A stretch of 64,000 nt of DNA from Triplophysa rosa. Lineage: Eukaryota; Chordata; Actinopteri; Cypriniformes; Nemacheilidae. The position numbers and the translations under genes were made by a program. Positions within the stretch are counted from its first letter, which is position 1. Each line of letters starts with the position of its first letter. The notes beneath the pieces are model-generated. The model made no database searches, had not been told where the DNA came from, and saw only the letters and a list, made by a program, of their open reading frames with translations. Shown here piece by piece: positions 1 to 10,235 of this stretch. The stretch covers positions 6,517,069-6,581,068 of the forward strand of contig NC_079895.1 in NCBI RefSeq assembly GCF_024868665.1, in the 5' to 3' direction.

Positions 1-1171
1 CAGCTGTCTGTTTCAGTGAGGCAAGAACAGCCAGCTGCACATGAACACATTGAATAAACATGGTGACAATTTCTCAACAGCTGTGTACGGAACACTGCGG
101 CTCTGTGCATGCGTGTGTGAGCAAATCTCCTGAAGAAACATATGGCACAGACAGTGCCAAACGCTTCCTCTCTCCATCTTATATGAGGCTGGTTGTTTTT
201 CCAACCTTGTCGATCCTCTCCCTGCCTGCCTGCCAAGACGCATGACCACCCTGGCATTAAAATTTCTTTCTTTTTTCACTTTGCCTTAGTGCCTGAATGT
301 AGGGATTTACTATAACACTGCAGTTCACTTTACTTTAACACCCAAGGTTACAATGTATTTGCTATCAAGACAATAGACACTTTCTTGTTTATAATTTCTA
401 TACGTTTTATTAGCGTTAGCTTTTGGCCCAACAGATTGATCTAACATAGAGGCTCTCCTTTTCTCCGGTGATATTTGTTTTATTTGTTTATTTATTTCTG
501 AGATGTTGGTCTCATTTTTATTAGTTGTTGTTTTTTTACCCTTAGTTGATTGTACAGCACATTGGTCAACCTTGCATTGTTTTAATTGTGCTATTTACAT
601 CAAATAAAACAAACAAACAAAACAAAACAAAACAAACACTTTCTGACTTAAAAGTGTACGCAAACAAAGATTTTGTGTGGATTCTCAGGTAGTCTGTTTT
701 CAAAAAGAAAGAAAGCTGAATTCACTTTTAAGAATAAAATAGTTGAAGTGAAGCCTTTTTAAAATCTGTCTTTGTCATGGTCACCTCCATTTCTTTTTAT
801 TGTTAATCAGAAAATCTATCTTCAGATGCAACAGCAAAAACAAATTACCCCAAAATGACAATTTTATCATTATTTGCACACTCTCTTGCCTTTAAACGTG
901 CTTATACTCTTCTTTTTTCTGATCTCTAAAAAGATTGTTGGTTTGGTTACACCAACCCAGATTCATTTATAATCCAACGATTGGTTTTGTACAAATTTTA
1001 CCCAACCATGGTTTAAAAACAAGCATTTTTAGAGAGTATAATAATACAGTGATAAAACAAATTTGTCGTTCATGTCTGCCTTGCATCTCCAACACCTTGC
1101 ATATGTGCACACAACCTTGATAAGACAAAAAAGCATCCATTGACATTTATTGAACCATCCATCATACTCAC
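1..1171 (-). other. Intron after the first coding exon of the KANSL1L-like gene
   Basis: AT-rich sequence without a convincing exon. It contains an A-rich (AAACA)n-like run at about 604-640. I see no conserved coding stretch and no element with readable ends. Confidence 0.5.
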
Positions 1172-2112
1172 AGTGATGCTGCTGAGCTCCCTTTAGCATC
1201 TTCATGGTCCGCTTCATCATCTGAGCTACTGCTTAGTGTGGCATCTGAATCCAGAGACTCCAGCATCCCAGGCAGAACTGCACACCCGCATTGTGCCAAA
1301 TTCTCCAGGTCACTGGATTTCAGAGATTGCTCGTGTGTTTGAGGGATCTGTCCTAGGACATCTTCCTCAGCATTAAACATCTCATGTGTATGTGTAAAAA
1401 AACCACCTGATGCCATGGGGGACTTGGGGCAATAGCTGACGGTAAGAAGTTTTCTCCTCAGACCTTCTAGTTGGTGGATGTAGTGCCGTGAAGCGTGCTC
1501 ACCGAGCATCGCCAACAGCCTCTTCTGTAAGCGATTGGCTTGATCTACCAATGCAGCATTCTGGGAAATGTTCCATAATGAATGAATCCTCAACCCTTCC
1601 TCCAGAGTGCCATCACATGCCTTGTTTAAACCACTGGGGTGATCTGTTCCTTGTGGTATCATTGTACCGTGTGCATCACTTTCCCTATTGTTGTACTGGG
1701 CACCACCCTGACAACCTCTTGGTGAATAATAGTCGTGCCACAAAGAGCTTGAGTTGAGATTGGGCACTGGAGGTCCGTTTTCCTCCAGAGTGGGCATGAA
1801 ACACGTTGGTGGAGCACCTGCGGGAGAATTTTGGGAGTTTTGGTTTATGGACAAAAGCGTGAGCAGGGGTTCTGGGCTTGAAAGCAGAAAGGCTTTTGGC
1901 CCCGGGCCTTGAAACGCAGGTGACAGGAGCATCTCTGAAAGCTGAGGCGACCCTTCGGGGGACAAAAAATCCAGATGGATCAAGGAAGGATGGTTCAGCC
2001 AAACCTTCTCTAAATCCACACCACCTAGAGCAATACTGCTGAAGTCCATATTTCCATCTAGAGCTGGAATAAATGTTTTCTGGTCTGCTGTTTGGATGAG
2101 AGATGAAGTCAT
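1172..2112 (-). CDS. kansl1l: KANSL1/KANSL1L-like protein, first coding exon (partial gene)
   Basis: This is the N-terminal exon of a scaffold-like subunit family of the NSL histone acetyltransferase (KAT8/MOF) complex, which acts in the nucleus. The ATG is at 2112 and the exon encodes about 313 residues before a GTGAGT donor whose GT is at 1171-1170. A 5'UTR part starts after an AG acceptor, with first base 2179. Two features match my knowledge of KANSL1L: a basic helical stretch (DQANRLQKRLLAMLGEHASR, about residues 190-210) and the acidic motif LDSDATLSSSSDDEAD near the exon end, which resembles the LDSDAT-SSSDD motif of human KANSL1L. The C-terminal PEHE region lies beyond the left edge. 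The rest of the exon is low-similarity and Ser/Pro-rich. The choice of KANSL1L over KANSL1 rests on the compact N-terminus and is tentative; the family is more certain. Confidence 0.72.
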
Positions 2113-2397
2113 TCTTCATACAGAGTGATAGATAGATTCAGTTGTTATATCATCTGAAGCTGTGCACGAGAGAGCAGATCTGCAAAAACAGAAAGTTTAA
2201 GGGGTGTAAATAGCAATGATTGTTAAAAAATGTTTATGAGATCCTCTAACTATCAATAACAAACATTTAAAGGGTGATCGAGGACAATCTGTGTAGCTAT
2301 AACAAATACAGATAACAGCCGTCTGTGAATATTTGTGAACGGTTTTGATCACGTGCGAACTTAATGAAAATAACGGCAATAACGGCACATATCTCAC

Positions 2398-2480
2398 CTT
2401 CCACCGAAGCTCGATCCTTTCAAAAGCAAGTAAAGAAAAATAAATGATCTCATATAAACAGATCATCCACAGATGTAATC
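2398..2480 (-). other. Candidate 5'UTR exon of the KANSL1L-like gene
   Basis: On the minus strand a clean donor (GGAAG followed by GTGAGAT) places an exon end at 2398. It lies 220 bases upstream of the acceptor of the coding exon, so it is the likely untranslated first exon. Its 5' limit is a guess. It abuts a GC-richer stretch near 2550-2580 and then the purine repeat, which would sit in or just upstream of the promoter. Confidence 0.45.
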
Positions 2481-2587
2481 CTGAAAGTGAAAAACATATT
2501 AATCGATCGGTTTTATAAGCAGAAAACGATTGATCCCGTCCGGTTTACTTTCACGCCGCTGAACAGCTGCCGCCGGAGAATCAAACC

Positions 2588-2767
2588 GAGAGAGAGAGAG
2601 AGGGAGGGAGGGAGAGAGGGAGAGGGAGAGGGAGAGGGAGAGGGAGAGAGCGAGAAGAGAAGCGACGAGAGGAAGAGGAGAGAGGGGGGAGGGATAGAGA
2701 GAGACGAGAGGGAGGCCGCACGAGGGAGGGGGGACGGGTGAGGCGGAGACATGGGCAAGAGGGCGAG
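2588..2767. repeat. Purine (GA/GGA) simple repeat, left of the gap
   Basis: Almost pure A/G on the plus strand (GAGAGA, GGGAGA and similar units). The long ORFs that cross it on both strands are repeat artefacts. Confidence 0.9.
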
Positions 2768-3011
2768 NNNNNNNNNNNNNNNNNNNNNNNNNNNNNNNNN
2801 NNNNNNNNNNNNNNNNNNNNNNNNNNNNNNNNNNNNNNNNNNNNNNNNNNNNNNNNNNNNNNNNNNNNNNNNNNNNNNNNNNNNNNNNNNNNNNNNNNNN
2901 NNNNNNNNNNNNNNNNNNNNNNNNNNNNNNNNNNNNNNNNNNNNNNNNNNNNNNNNNNNNNNNNNNNNNNNNNNNNNNNNNNNNNNNNNNNNNNNNNNNN
3001 NNNNNNNNNNN
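2768..3011. other. Assembly gap (244 N)
   Basis: A run of 244 unknown bases lies between two purine-rich flanks, so the gap is very probably an unresolved continuation of the same repeat. The true length is unknown. Confidence 0.99.
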
Positions 3012-3049
3012 GAGGGAGGGGGAGGGGGAGGGGGAGGGGGAGGGGGAGG

Positions 3050-3082
<33 letters not shown>
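3012..3082. repeat. (GGGGGA)n / (GA)n repeat, right of the gap
   Basis: Seven runs of at least four G separated by single A occur at about 3016-3052, followed by (GA)n to 3082. The G runs meet the usual pattern for a G-quadruplex. Confidence 0.9.
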
Positions 3083-3086
<4 letters not shown>

Positions 3087-3531
3087 TGAGAAAGGAGGGG
3101 TTTGTCTTTTTGTCCTTTCTCTGCTTCTGCTCTGTTTATGCCGTTTAAATTACTGTCAGTTACCGCAGTTACGCTGCAACACATTAAATATATTTATAGG
3201 CAAATAATAATAAATATATTCTATTAAATGTCTTAATAGTCTACCGAAGGTAAGCGGTGATATTCACAATATCAATATCCAGATAGCAAATAATTGATTT
3301 AAAAATCATTTATTTGGGTAGTGGCAAAATATAGTAGAACTATTTGGCAGTGCTTGTGATAAGCTTCAGTGAAAACAGGGAGATTATATCAAGTCCAGGC
3401 ATGTCATGAGATATGACATGTTTGTGGGAATCTTTGCAGAATATTTCATTTAAAGTAAAAAGCCAACAAATTAACGATTTGAACGATTACTATTATATGT
3501 GTTCTAAATGTTGTATCTGTGTTCTACAGGG
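3083..3531. other. Intergenic, no feature recognised
   Basis: AT-rich sequence between the purine repeat and the start of the T2R duplication. No ORF of interest and no terminal repeats seen. Confidence 0.5.
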
Positions 3532-3840
3532 AAAGTTGACCAAAACCCCTTTAAGTTTGTTCCTGTGCATGTACAGACCTGACATACCTGAACATCTCTG
3601 AACATAAACTGGTTGTAATATTCAACTATTCCACATGATGGCATTGCTGTATTCGAAGATGATGCAACCAATCAATATTCGCATTGCCTTATATAACAGA
3701 ATGCCTTGAAATGATTTGAACAGATTTCTATTCTGTGCTGCATGCAGATTTTCTAGAATGCCAAAGATCTTCCATAATTAATGATACAAAACATCTAAAA
3801 TACTAACTAAAATTAGAACTCAAAAACATACTATAGAGAA

Positions 3841-3872
3841 TCAGACAGACAGACATCAGACAGACAGACAGG
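3841..3872. repeat. (CAGA)n microsatellite
   Basis: Short interrupted tetranucleotide run in the 3' flank of T2R copy A. It is not present in the partner unit. Confidence 0.8.
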
Positions 3873-4284
3873 AAAATGCATTTTTATAAGAATCTGATAG
3901 TATCATAAATAGAAATGCACTCATGCTCATTTTTCATGCACTAACACTTGTCAGTGTTAAAGTCCTTGAATATATTCAAAGTTCAAATAGATCTAGCAGG
4001 TGGACTTTTAACAGTAAGCAGTTTTTGAATATACATTTGCAATGTGTACAATACAGTCAAACAAAATCTTGCTAAACATATTCGCCACAGTGTAAAATTG
4101 AGTAAGAATTACCTATCAAGCAAGCAAATTTTAAAAATCTGCTAAATGTATGCATATGTCAATAGAAATTTCTATTTCTAACATTTACTAAAACCCTGAC
4201 AAAATTTATTTCCAAGGGACAATGATCTATTCAAATTTCTGCAAACACTCGTTATCCTACCTTAAATGACATTTTACTTTAGTG

Positions 4285-5241
4285 TCATTCACTTTCATGT
4301 ACTTCGTAAGAGAGTCGAACAAGTTTTTTCACAAAATCTACAGCCCGAAGCCTAAATTTTGACTGACCTAAACCTAAGATGATGGTTGTGCCAAAAGAGT
4401 AAAATACCAAAACGGAACAAAGTATGTGACCACTTGGATCAAACAATACTAAATCAAACCGATAAATGAGTTCATCTGCCATTAGCCAACCTGAGCAGAA
4501 AAAGAAAAGCACAGTTTGTGTGATGCTCAGTATAGTCACTCTCTTTTGCTTCCGGTAACGAAGAGCTGAACCGCTGTTCCCCTCCATGCTCTTCACATGC
4601 CTCCATAGATAATGAGCAGTGGCAGTGTTAGATGCCAGCATAATGCCAAGACAACACCAAAAATAGCTACATCTCAGCGAAAAGTCTGTCAACAAGAGAT
4701 TGTACCGTACAATTAAGCCATCGGTGTTATAGTTGGGAATGCTGGATGAATTAAAGTACACCACAGAGATAAAAACTCTGCTTGGGATAGCATGCAAAAA
4801 GAATGAAAATAAAAAGAAAAATCTGTCAAAAAACAACATCAAATACATGAAAAGTTTGATGTGCGTCTTCAGCCAGATCAAACAAGGGTGCCGGGCAGGG
4901 ACAATCTGAAAGTAATAAAACACATTGACCCCAAGAGACGCAGTAACACTGGTCCTCATGGCATACATTATAAGTGCAGACGAAATAATGTACATCCGAA
5001 TAGGCACGTCAACAAAGTCATACATAACAAACAGAAGGTTACAGATGTTCAGAAGAAGGTTGCACCCAATAAGAGATCCGAACAAGACATTCAGAGGAGG
5101 CTTTTGGCAGATTTCTGATCCGTCCTGTGAAGAAAACATGCAGTAGATAAAAAACATGTTCATCAGGATAGTTGCGGCAGAAACAGGCACATACACTACG
5201 GCAAATTCCAAAGAACTCATCTCAACATAGGAGGAATTCAT
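4285..5241 (-). CDS. Taste receptor type 2 (bitter receptor), copy A
   Basis: Single-exon seven-transmembrane receptor of 318 residues, expected at the plasma membrane of chemosensory cells and coupled to gustducin-type G proteins. T2R hallmarks are visible. TM3 to the second intracellular loop reads LGVNVFYYFQIV then HPCLIWLKTHIKLF, matching the T2R pattern LNVFYFLKIA...FLWLKWRI. The third intracellular loop has LWRHVKSMEGNS, matching H-K-M-x-x-N. TM7 reads TTIILGLGQSKFRLRAV, matching HSFILIxGNxKLR. There is no long N-terminal domain, as is usual for T2Rs. An upstream in-frame GTG at 5256 would add five residues, but a vertebrate gene should start at the ATG at 5241, just downstream of a TATA-like block. 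It is about 70% identical by eye to copy B. Class-A odorant (V1R/ORA) receptors were considered, but they lack these motifs. Confidence 0.82.
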   Translation of the reverse strand: MNSSYVEMSSLEFAVVYVPVSAATILMNMFFIYCMFSSQDGSEICQKPPLNVLFGSLIGCNLLLNICNLLFVMYDFVDVPIRMYIISSALIMYAMRTSVTASLGVNVFYYFQIVPARHPCLIWLKTHIKLFMYLMLFFDRFFFLFSFFLHAIPSRVFISVVYFNSSSIPNYNTDGLIVRYNLLLTDFSLRCSYFWCCLGIMLASNTATAHYLWRHVKSMEGNSGSALRYRKQKRVTILSITQTVLFFFCSGWLMADELIYRFDLVLFDPSGHILCSVLVFYSFGTTIILGLGQSKFRLRAVDFVKKLVRLSYEVHESE

Positions 5242-5330
5242 TTTTGCAATGGCCACTCAAGAACAACAAGATTTTTTATATCCACACTGTGTGAATAGCC
5301 CACCCCTTATGTAAATACATTTATAATGGG
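5242..5330 (-). promoter_or_regulatory. Conserved upstream block of T2R copy A
   Basis: Read on the minus strand it contains the palindrome CACACTGTGTG followed by a TATAAA box (plus coordinates 5275-5280), 34 bases upstream of the ATG. The same arrangement occurs before copy B. The two blocks match better than the surrounding flanks, which suggests a core promoter with a very short 5'UTR. Confidence 0.5.
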
Positions 5331-7360
5331 CAAAAGCCTCATTAAGACCCTCAGGGACCATATTGGTAAATGATGTGGAAAAAATCTCACTTAACCACTA
5401 CTAGAGCCATTAACACCAAATAAATCATACCTGACTTAAACAAATAATATATTATAGGTGTCTGATTACTATTCAGAGTAGTGGTCATTTTGCTGTGAAC
5501 GAATTCATATTTTACTCCTGTCATGGCTCATTGTAAAAGTCTATGAACCGTGATTTGAATCTGTTCTGATTTGCATTTTGAAATCTAAAATGCAGTTTTG
5601 TCGCATTGATGTTTCTAGTAAGAAGAGACTGGATCCTATAAATTGTTTAAAATTACAAAAAAATTAAAATGTCATTTCTTTTTTAAATATGTGGAGAAGA
5701 GGAAAATACCAATCCATTTGAAAATAAATCTCATATAGAAGATTAAAAATATAATCTAAAAAAACATTTGATTAAATGGTCATCTGCCCCTTGGTGATGC
5801 CCATTCATCCTTTTGTGTAACATTCAGTATCTATAAAAACAAACAAATATTCACTGAGGGTTAATAGGATGTCCTCAGGTAATACTAGCATATGGAATGG
5901 AAAACACAAACAGAATAAAAAAACAAGGAAGCATTGCATTTTATGATATTTACTGTGATTCAAACGTGTTGCAATATAAGTTGTCACATTTGAACACCCT
6001 GAACATTTGGTAAAAATAATCTGCTTTTGTGTTTCACAAAAGAAAGTCATATGAGTGACAGAATTTCCATTTTTTATGACCTTTTTCTTTTTCTAAGGAT
6101 ATTTTAGGATATGTAACATAACTATTATGGCTTACTCCATTTGACATAACATGTGTGAGGAGTTGCAAGCTTTAACTTAGCAATATAATAAGTTATATTG
6201 TTTAATATAGTATATATAGTACAGTTATTGTAGTCATCTTGTGTTCTCCACCAATCAAGACTAATGCTCTACTGGAAGGCATGAGAACAAAATCAATGGA
6301 ATCTGAAACAATACATAAAACATACATAATGAACGAACTCACCTAACATGACTTGTATCATTATCATTGGCTGTAAACTGTATTTGATGATAATAGAATT
6401 CAGCAATGAACCAATGTAATATTTAATATAGAAAAGTAATATTAAAAATAACTTGGTAACAAAATGGCTAATTTACTAAATGTCTTAATCCTACAGGGGT
6501 TGTGTTTGCATGTGTTTATCATATAGTTCTGTAAAAAAAACTTTGAACTGCTCTGGTGTCAACTGAAAAGAAAACCATTTTATCGAAATGAAAAGAGAAC
6601 TTTATTAATAAACTCATCTTTAGATTTAACATAGTTTGACATTGTATAAAAAGTTGACTAAAGGTACGTGGGTAAGTTTATTTCTGGTTCTAGCTAAGTG
6701 CATGTTCAGACCTGACGTTCTTTGAAAATAGAATGGTTGTAATATTCAATTATTCCACAAGATGGCACTGCAGTATTTGGAGTTGAAACATAAACCATTG
6801 GGATCAATATTTCAACGCCTGACCTTAAAGCAGGATTACATAAAAATTGCTTAAAGACATTTCAATTCTGTGGACCTGGCTTAAGTTTTAATAGTATGGC
6901 AAAGATCAACCATTTCCAACAACCCAGCTGGAAATTAAAACAAAGATAGAAATTATAGACAGAACACAGACAAAGGGAAATGCTTAAAATGCTTAAAATA
7001 GGAGTGTTACATTTATGCAATTGTCAATGTACCCATGCCGATTTTTATACATTCACACAAGTTGTTTGTAAATATGTTAATATCTTTAGCAATTGAACAT
7101 TAAGCAGTTTATTTAATATACATTTCTGAAAGAAATCTTACTAAACATAGCATTTACCACATGGTGTAAAATGTATGTCAACATGTCAAAAGGAATTTTG
7201 TAAAAATCACTTTAAGGCCTTTGACATAATGTGGTTTGCAAATGGCAAAAAACAATTTACAATACAATACAATAATCTATTACATTGGTAATCTGACCCT
7301 AAATTACATAAACATATTTACAGTCGATTACTATCCTCTGTTCTGAACAGACGTTAGCCT

Positions 7361-8356
7361 TTAACCCTTTCCAGTATCACTGAGACGAAAGTTTACGTTT
7401 ACGTCACCCACATTCAGGTTACTCCGTAAGACTATTCGACCAAGTTTTTTCACTATATCTACAGCCCGAAGCCTAAATTTTGACTGACCAACACCTAAAA
7501 TGACGGTTGTACCAAAAGCATAACATGCCACAATAGAAAACAGCACATGACCAGTTGGATTAAAATTGATATTAAAACGAAACATGAGTTCTTCTGTTAT
7601 CAGCCAGCCTGAGGAGAAAAAGAAAAGCACCGTTTGGATAATGCTCAGTGTAGTCACTCTCTTCTGCTTCCGGTAATGAAGAGCAGACGAAGAACTAGAG
7701 TTCTCCATGCTCTTCACATGCTTCCATAGGTAGAGAACAGTGGAGGTGTTGGATGCCACCATAATGCCAAGACAAATGAAACAATAGCAACATCTAAGCC
7801 AGAAGTCTGTCAGTATCAGATAATACCGCAGAATTAGACCTCTACTGGTCAAGATGCTGGATGAATTGAAGTCCACCGCAGAAATAAAAACTCTTCCTGG
7901 GAGAACTTGTAAAATAAATCCAAATGAAAAGAAGATTCTGTCAAAGACCAACATGAAGTACATGAAGAGTTTGATGCGCGTCTTCACCCAAATCAAACAA
8001 GGGTGCCGGGCAGGAACAATCTGAAAGTAATAAAACACATTGAGGCCGAGAGAGGCAGTGAAACTGGTCCTCATGGCATACAGAATAAGGGCACATGAAA
8101 CAATGTATGCCCATACAGGCACGTCCACGGTTTTATAGATCACAAACACAAGGTTACAGATGTTCAGAAGCAGGTTGCACCCAATAAGAGATCCGACCAA
8201 GACATTCAGAGGAGGCTTTTGGCAGATTTCTGATCCATCCTGTGAAGAAAACATGCAGTAGATAAAAAACATGTTCATCAGGGTAGTGGCGACAGAAACG
8301 GGCACATTCACTATGGCAAATGCCAACGGACTCATTTCAACAATGATGGAACTCAT
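7361..8356 (-). CDS. Taste receptor type 2 (bitter receptor), copy B
   Basis: Tandem paralogue of the gene at 4285-5241; 331 residues, single exon, intact. It keeps the same T2R signatures: LGLNVFYYFQIV then HPCLIWVKTRIKLF after TM3, LWKHVKSMENSS in the third intracellular loop, and TTVILGVGQSKFRLRAVD at TM7. The C-terminus is longer and ends in a polar tail of about 20 residues. The ATG at 8356 is preferred over the in-frame GTG at 8371. The second extracellular loop keeps an N-glycosylation sequon (FNSSSI), as in copy A. Differences cluster in the extracellular loops and TM4-TM6, as expected if ligand ranges have diverged. Confidence 0.82.
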   Translation of the reverse strand: MSSIIVEMSPLAFAIVNVPVSVATTLMNMFFIYCMFSSQDGSEICQKPPLNVLVGSLIGCNLLLNICNLVFVIYKTVDVPVWAYIVSCALILYAMRTSFTASLGLNVFYYFQIVPARHPCLIWVKTRIKLFMYFMLVFDRIFFSFGFILQVLPGRVFISAVDFNSSSILTSRGLILRYYLILTDFWLRCCYCFICLGIMVASNTSTVLYLWKHVKSMENSSSSSALHYRKQKRVTTLSIIQTVLFFFSSGWLITEELMFRFNINFNPTGHVLFSIVACYAFGTTVILGVGQSKFRLRAVDIVKKLGRIVLRSNLNVGDVNVNFRLSDTGKG

Positions 8357-8445
8357 TTTTGCAATGGCCACTGAAGAGAATCATGTTTCTTTTATATCCA
8401 CACTGTGTGAATGGTCCGTCCCTATTTAAATACATTTATAATGGA
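8357..8445 (-). promoter_or_regulatory. Conserved upstream block of T2R copy B
   Basis: Same layout as before copy A: CACACTGTGTG, then a TATA-like box at 8391-8396 (35 bases before the ATG), plus a shared ACATTTATAATGG stretch farther upstream. Confidence 0.5.
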
Positions 8446-9454
8446 CAAAAGCCTCATTAAAGCCTTGAGGAAACCTATTACTAAAATATATAATAATCAC
8501 AGCTATTTACCACTGAATAAATAGTACAGTACATGATTGATGTAAACAAATGATGTATAATAGGTTTCTGATTACTATTCCTACTAGTGGTCATTTGGCT
8601 GTGAACGCTTCGTTGCGAATGTTTATTTGTGTCAAGGCTCAATGTCAAACTCTATGAACCATGATCTTAATCTATTTTGATTTGCATTTTAAAAAAGCAA
8701 ACTGCAGTTTTGTTGCATAAATGCTTTGGGGAAGAGGAGACTTGCTGCTATTAAAAAATATTTAAAGACAGTCAAACAAACATTAACATTAGAAATCAAA
8801 CATTTCTTTTATTTTAAAATACAAGTCTGACTACAACGCCAGATTCAAGTGACCATCCACAGAGGACGGGAAAAATAGTACTGCAAAGAAGCGTGATATG
8901 AACGATTAAAAATATAGCACATCTCATGATAAAAACAGGTTAGGTAAAATGGACACCTGTCACCAGGTGATGCTCATTCTCTTATGCACCATTAAGCATT
9001 CATAAAATCATATATTCACTGAGGGTTTATGGAAGGTCCTCAGGTAATACTACAGTATCCTGGAAAGGAAAACTTAAATAGAATAAATTATAAAAAAACA
9101 AGGCAGCATTGTGTTTTATGATTATTACTATGATTCTTGCTACATTTCTTATGAACATGCATTCAGTAATATTGTGTATCAAAATCTTACCAGCTTTTAC
9201 ACAGGTTTCTCCAGCGTGACTCCCACTACTACAAAGCTTTACAGAAAAGTTCACAAAAAATGTGTCATCATTTACTTCCCATTTGACTTTCTGTTTGTAT
9301 AACATGCAATAAAAGTGGATGGACACCAGAGGATGTCAAGCTCATCACCAGTGCATCACAAAAGTAGTCAATGCAACACATACACAACATCAGTTTATAT
9401 AAATCAATATGAACGGAGTGAAATTCGGTTGTACTCGCCGTGGAAATCTTGACT

Positions 9455-9600
9455 GACCTTGGTCACTATTCACTTTCATTGTATGTCAAGCAGCAGCTTG
9501 GACATTCTGCTAAAAACAATCTCCATTTGTGTTTCACGGAAAGAAAGAAAAGCGGTGAGTAAAAGATGACAGAATTTTCATTTTTGGGTGAACTATTCCA
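9455..9600. mobile_element. Fragment of the palindromic GTGATAGTTCACCC MITE family
   Basis: The end GGTGAGTAAAAGATGACAG...TTTTTGGGTGAACTATTCC is the family's typical terminus. A more decayed homologous piece lies in the partner duplication at about 5990-6085. Confidence 0.6.
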
Positions 9601-9879
9601 AACACCCATCCGAATATCTCCTCACACATTCAACCATAACATCTTAACAAACCAGTAGGATATTTAACATATAAATACATTTATGGCTTCCTCCATTTGA
9701 CATCTGTGTGAGGAGTTCATAGTGCAAACTTTTACTTCATAAAAGTGATACTGCAGCTCAGTCATCTTGTGTTGTTCGACACCAATCAAAGCTAAATTCA
9801 CAGATTCTTACTGAAGAACAAATGCTTTGCTGGGTGCCATGAGAACAAATAAATGAAATCTCATTGTTTGTACTCATCA

Positions 9880-10091
9880 GCTCCACACCAGAAACGACAG
9901 TTTCATTGTGGTCCTGTGTGGGCAAATGCTAATTTGACCTCGGAAGAGCTCTCGGTGCGCTCATCCGCACACAGATAATTGTCTTTTCCTGCCAGCTCAT
10001 TTTCACATTCAAAGGCCCATTTAGTGGTCAGTCTTTACATCTGTGACAGGTCAAACCACGCTGAGAGTTTGTATGCAGCATCAGAAAGCCA
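9880..10091 (-). other. Probable start of the heg1 3'UTR
   Basis: Non-repetitive, GC-richer sequence directly after the heg1 stop codon. No canonical AATAAA was identified on the minus strand, so the end of the transcript is not placed. Confidence 0.4.
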
Positions 10092-10235
10092 TCAAAAGTA
10101 GTCTCTCCGCCGTGAATCATCGCTTATGAAGGAAGGATTCCACGAGGCAGGGTAGATGCAGGAATGCCATGAGCCAGGAAGTCCGGAAAACGGATACAGA
10201 CCGTTTCGCTCCAAGTCTGCGTTTCTCAATGCAGG
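10092..10235 (-). CDS. heg1: heg1 last coding exon: KRIT1-binding C-terminus
   Basis: 48 codons including the stop. It starts PALRNADLERNGLYPFSGLP and ends SDDSRRRDYF. The terminal Tyr-Phe is the known KRIT1 FERM-domain anchor in mammalian HEG1. Acceptor AG at 10237-10236; TGA at 10094-10092. It continues in phase 0 from the exon ending at 10732 (MTDIYYS). Confidence 0.95.
   Translation of the reverse strand, partial: PALRNADLERNGLYPFSGLPGSWHSCIYPASWNPSFISDDSRRRDYF

Larger units (their letters stand above)
3532..6310 (-). repeat. Tandem duplication unit 1 (T2R copy A)
   Basis: This segment aligns by eye with 6651-9870, well beyond the receptor gene. The shared 3' flank includes the ATTCAAnTATTCCACA(A/T)GATGGCA stretch (3620-3645 versus 6740-6765). 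The shared 5' flank includes TATTCACTGAGGGTT (about 5850 versus 9010) and GTCATCTTGTGTT (about 6233 versus 9759). The flanks have diverged and carry indels, so the duplication is not recent. Confidence 0.8.
6651..9870 (-). repeat. Tandem duplication unit 2 (T2R copy B)
   Basis: Direct-repeat partner of 3532-6310, offset about 3.1 kb, in the same orientation and with the same gene inside. A remnant of the palindromic MITE family lies in the 5' flank of both units (about 5990-6085 and 9455-9600), so that insertion came before the duplication. Confidence 0.8.

Noticed and set aside
2487..3184. ORFs on both strands across the purine repeat and the N gap
   Set aside because: Simple repeat plus unknown bases; no conserved protein.
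5242..5256. Upstream GTG start (MAIAK) for T2R copy A, and the equivalent at 8357-8371 for copy B
   Set aside because: Non-ATG start in a vertebrate gene; the in-frame ATG five codons later fits better with the TATA-box distance.
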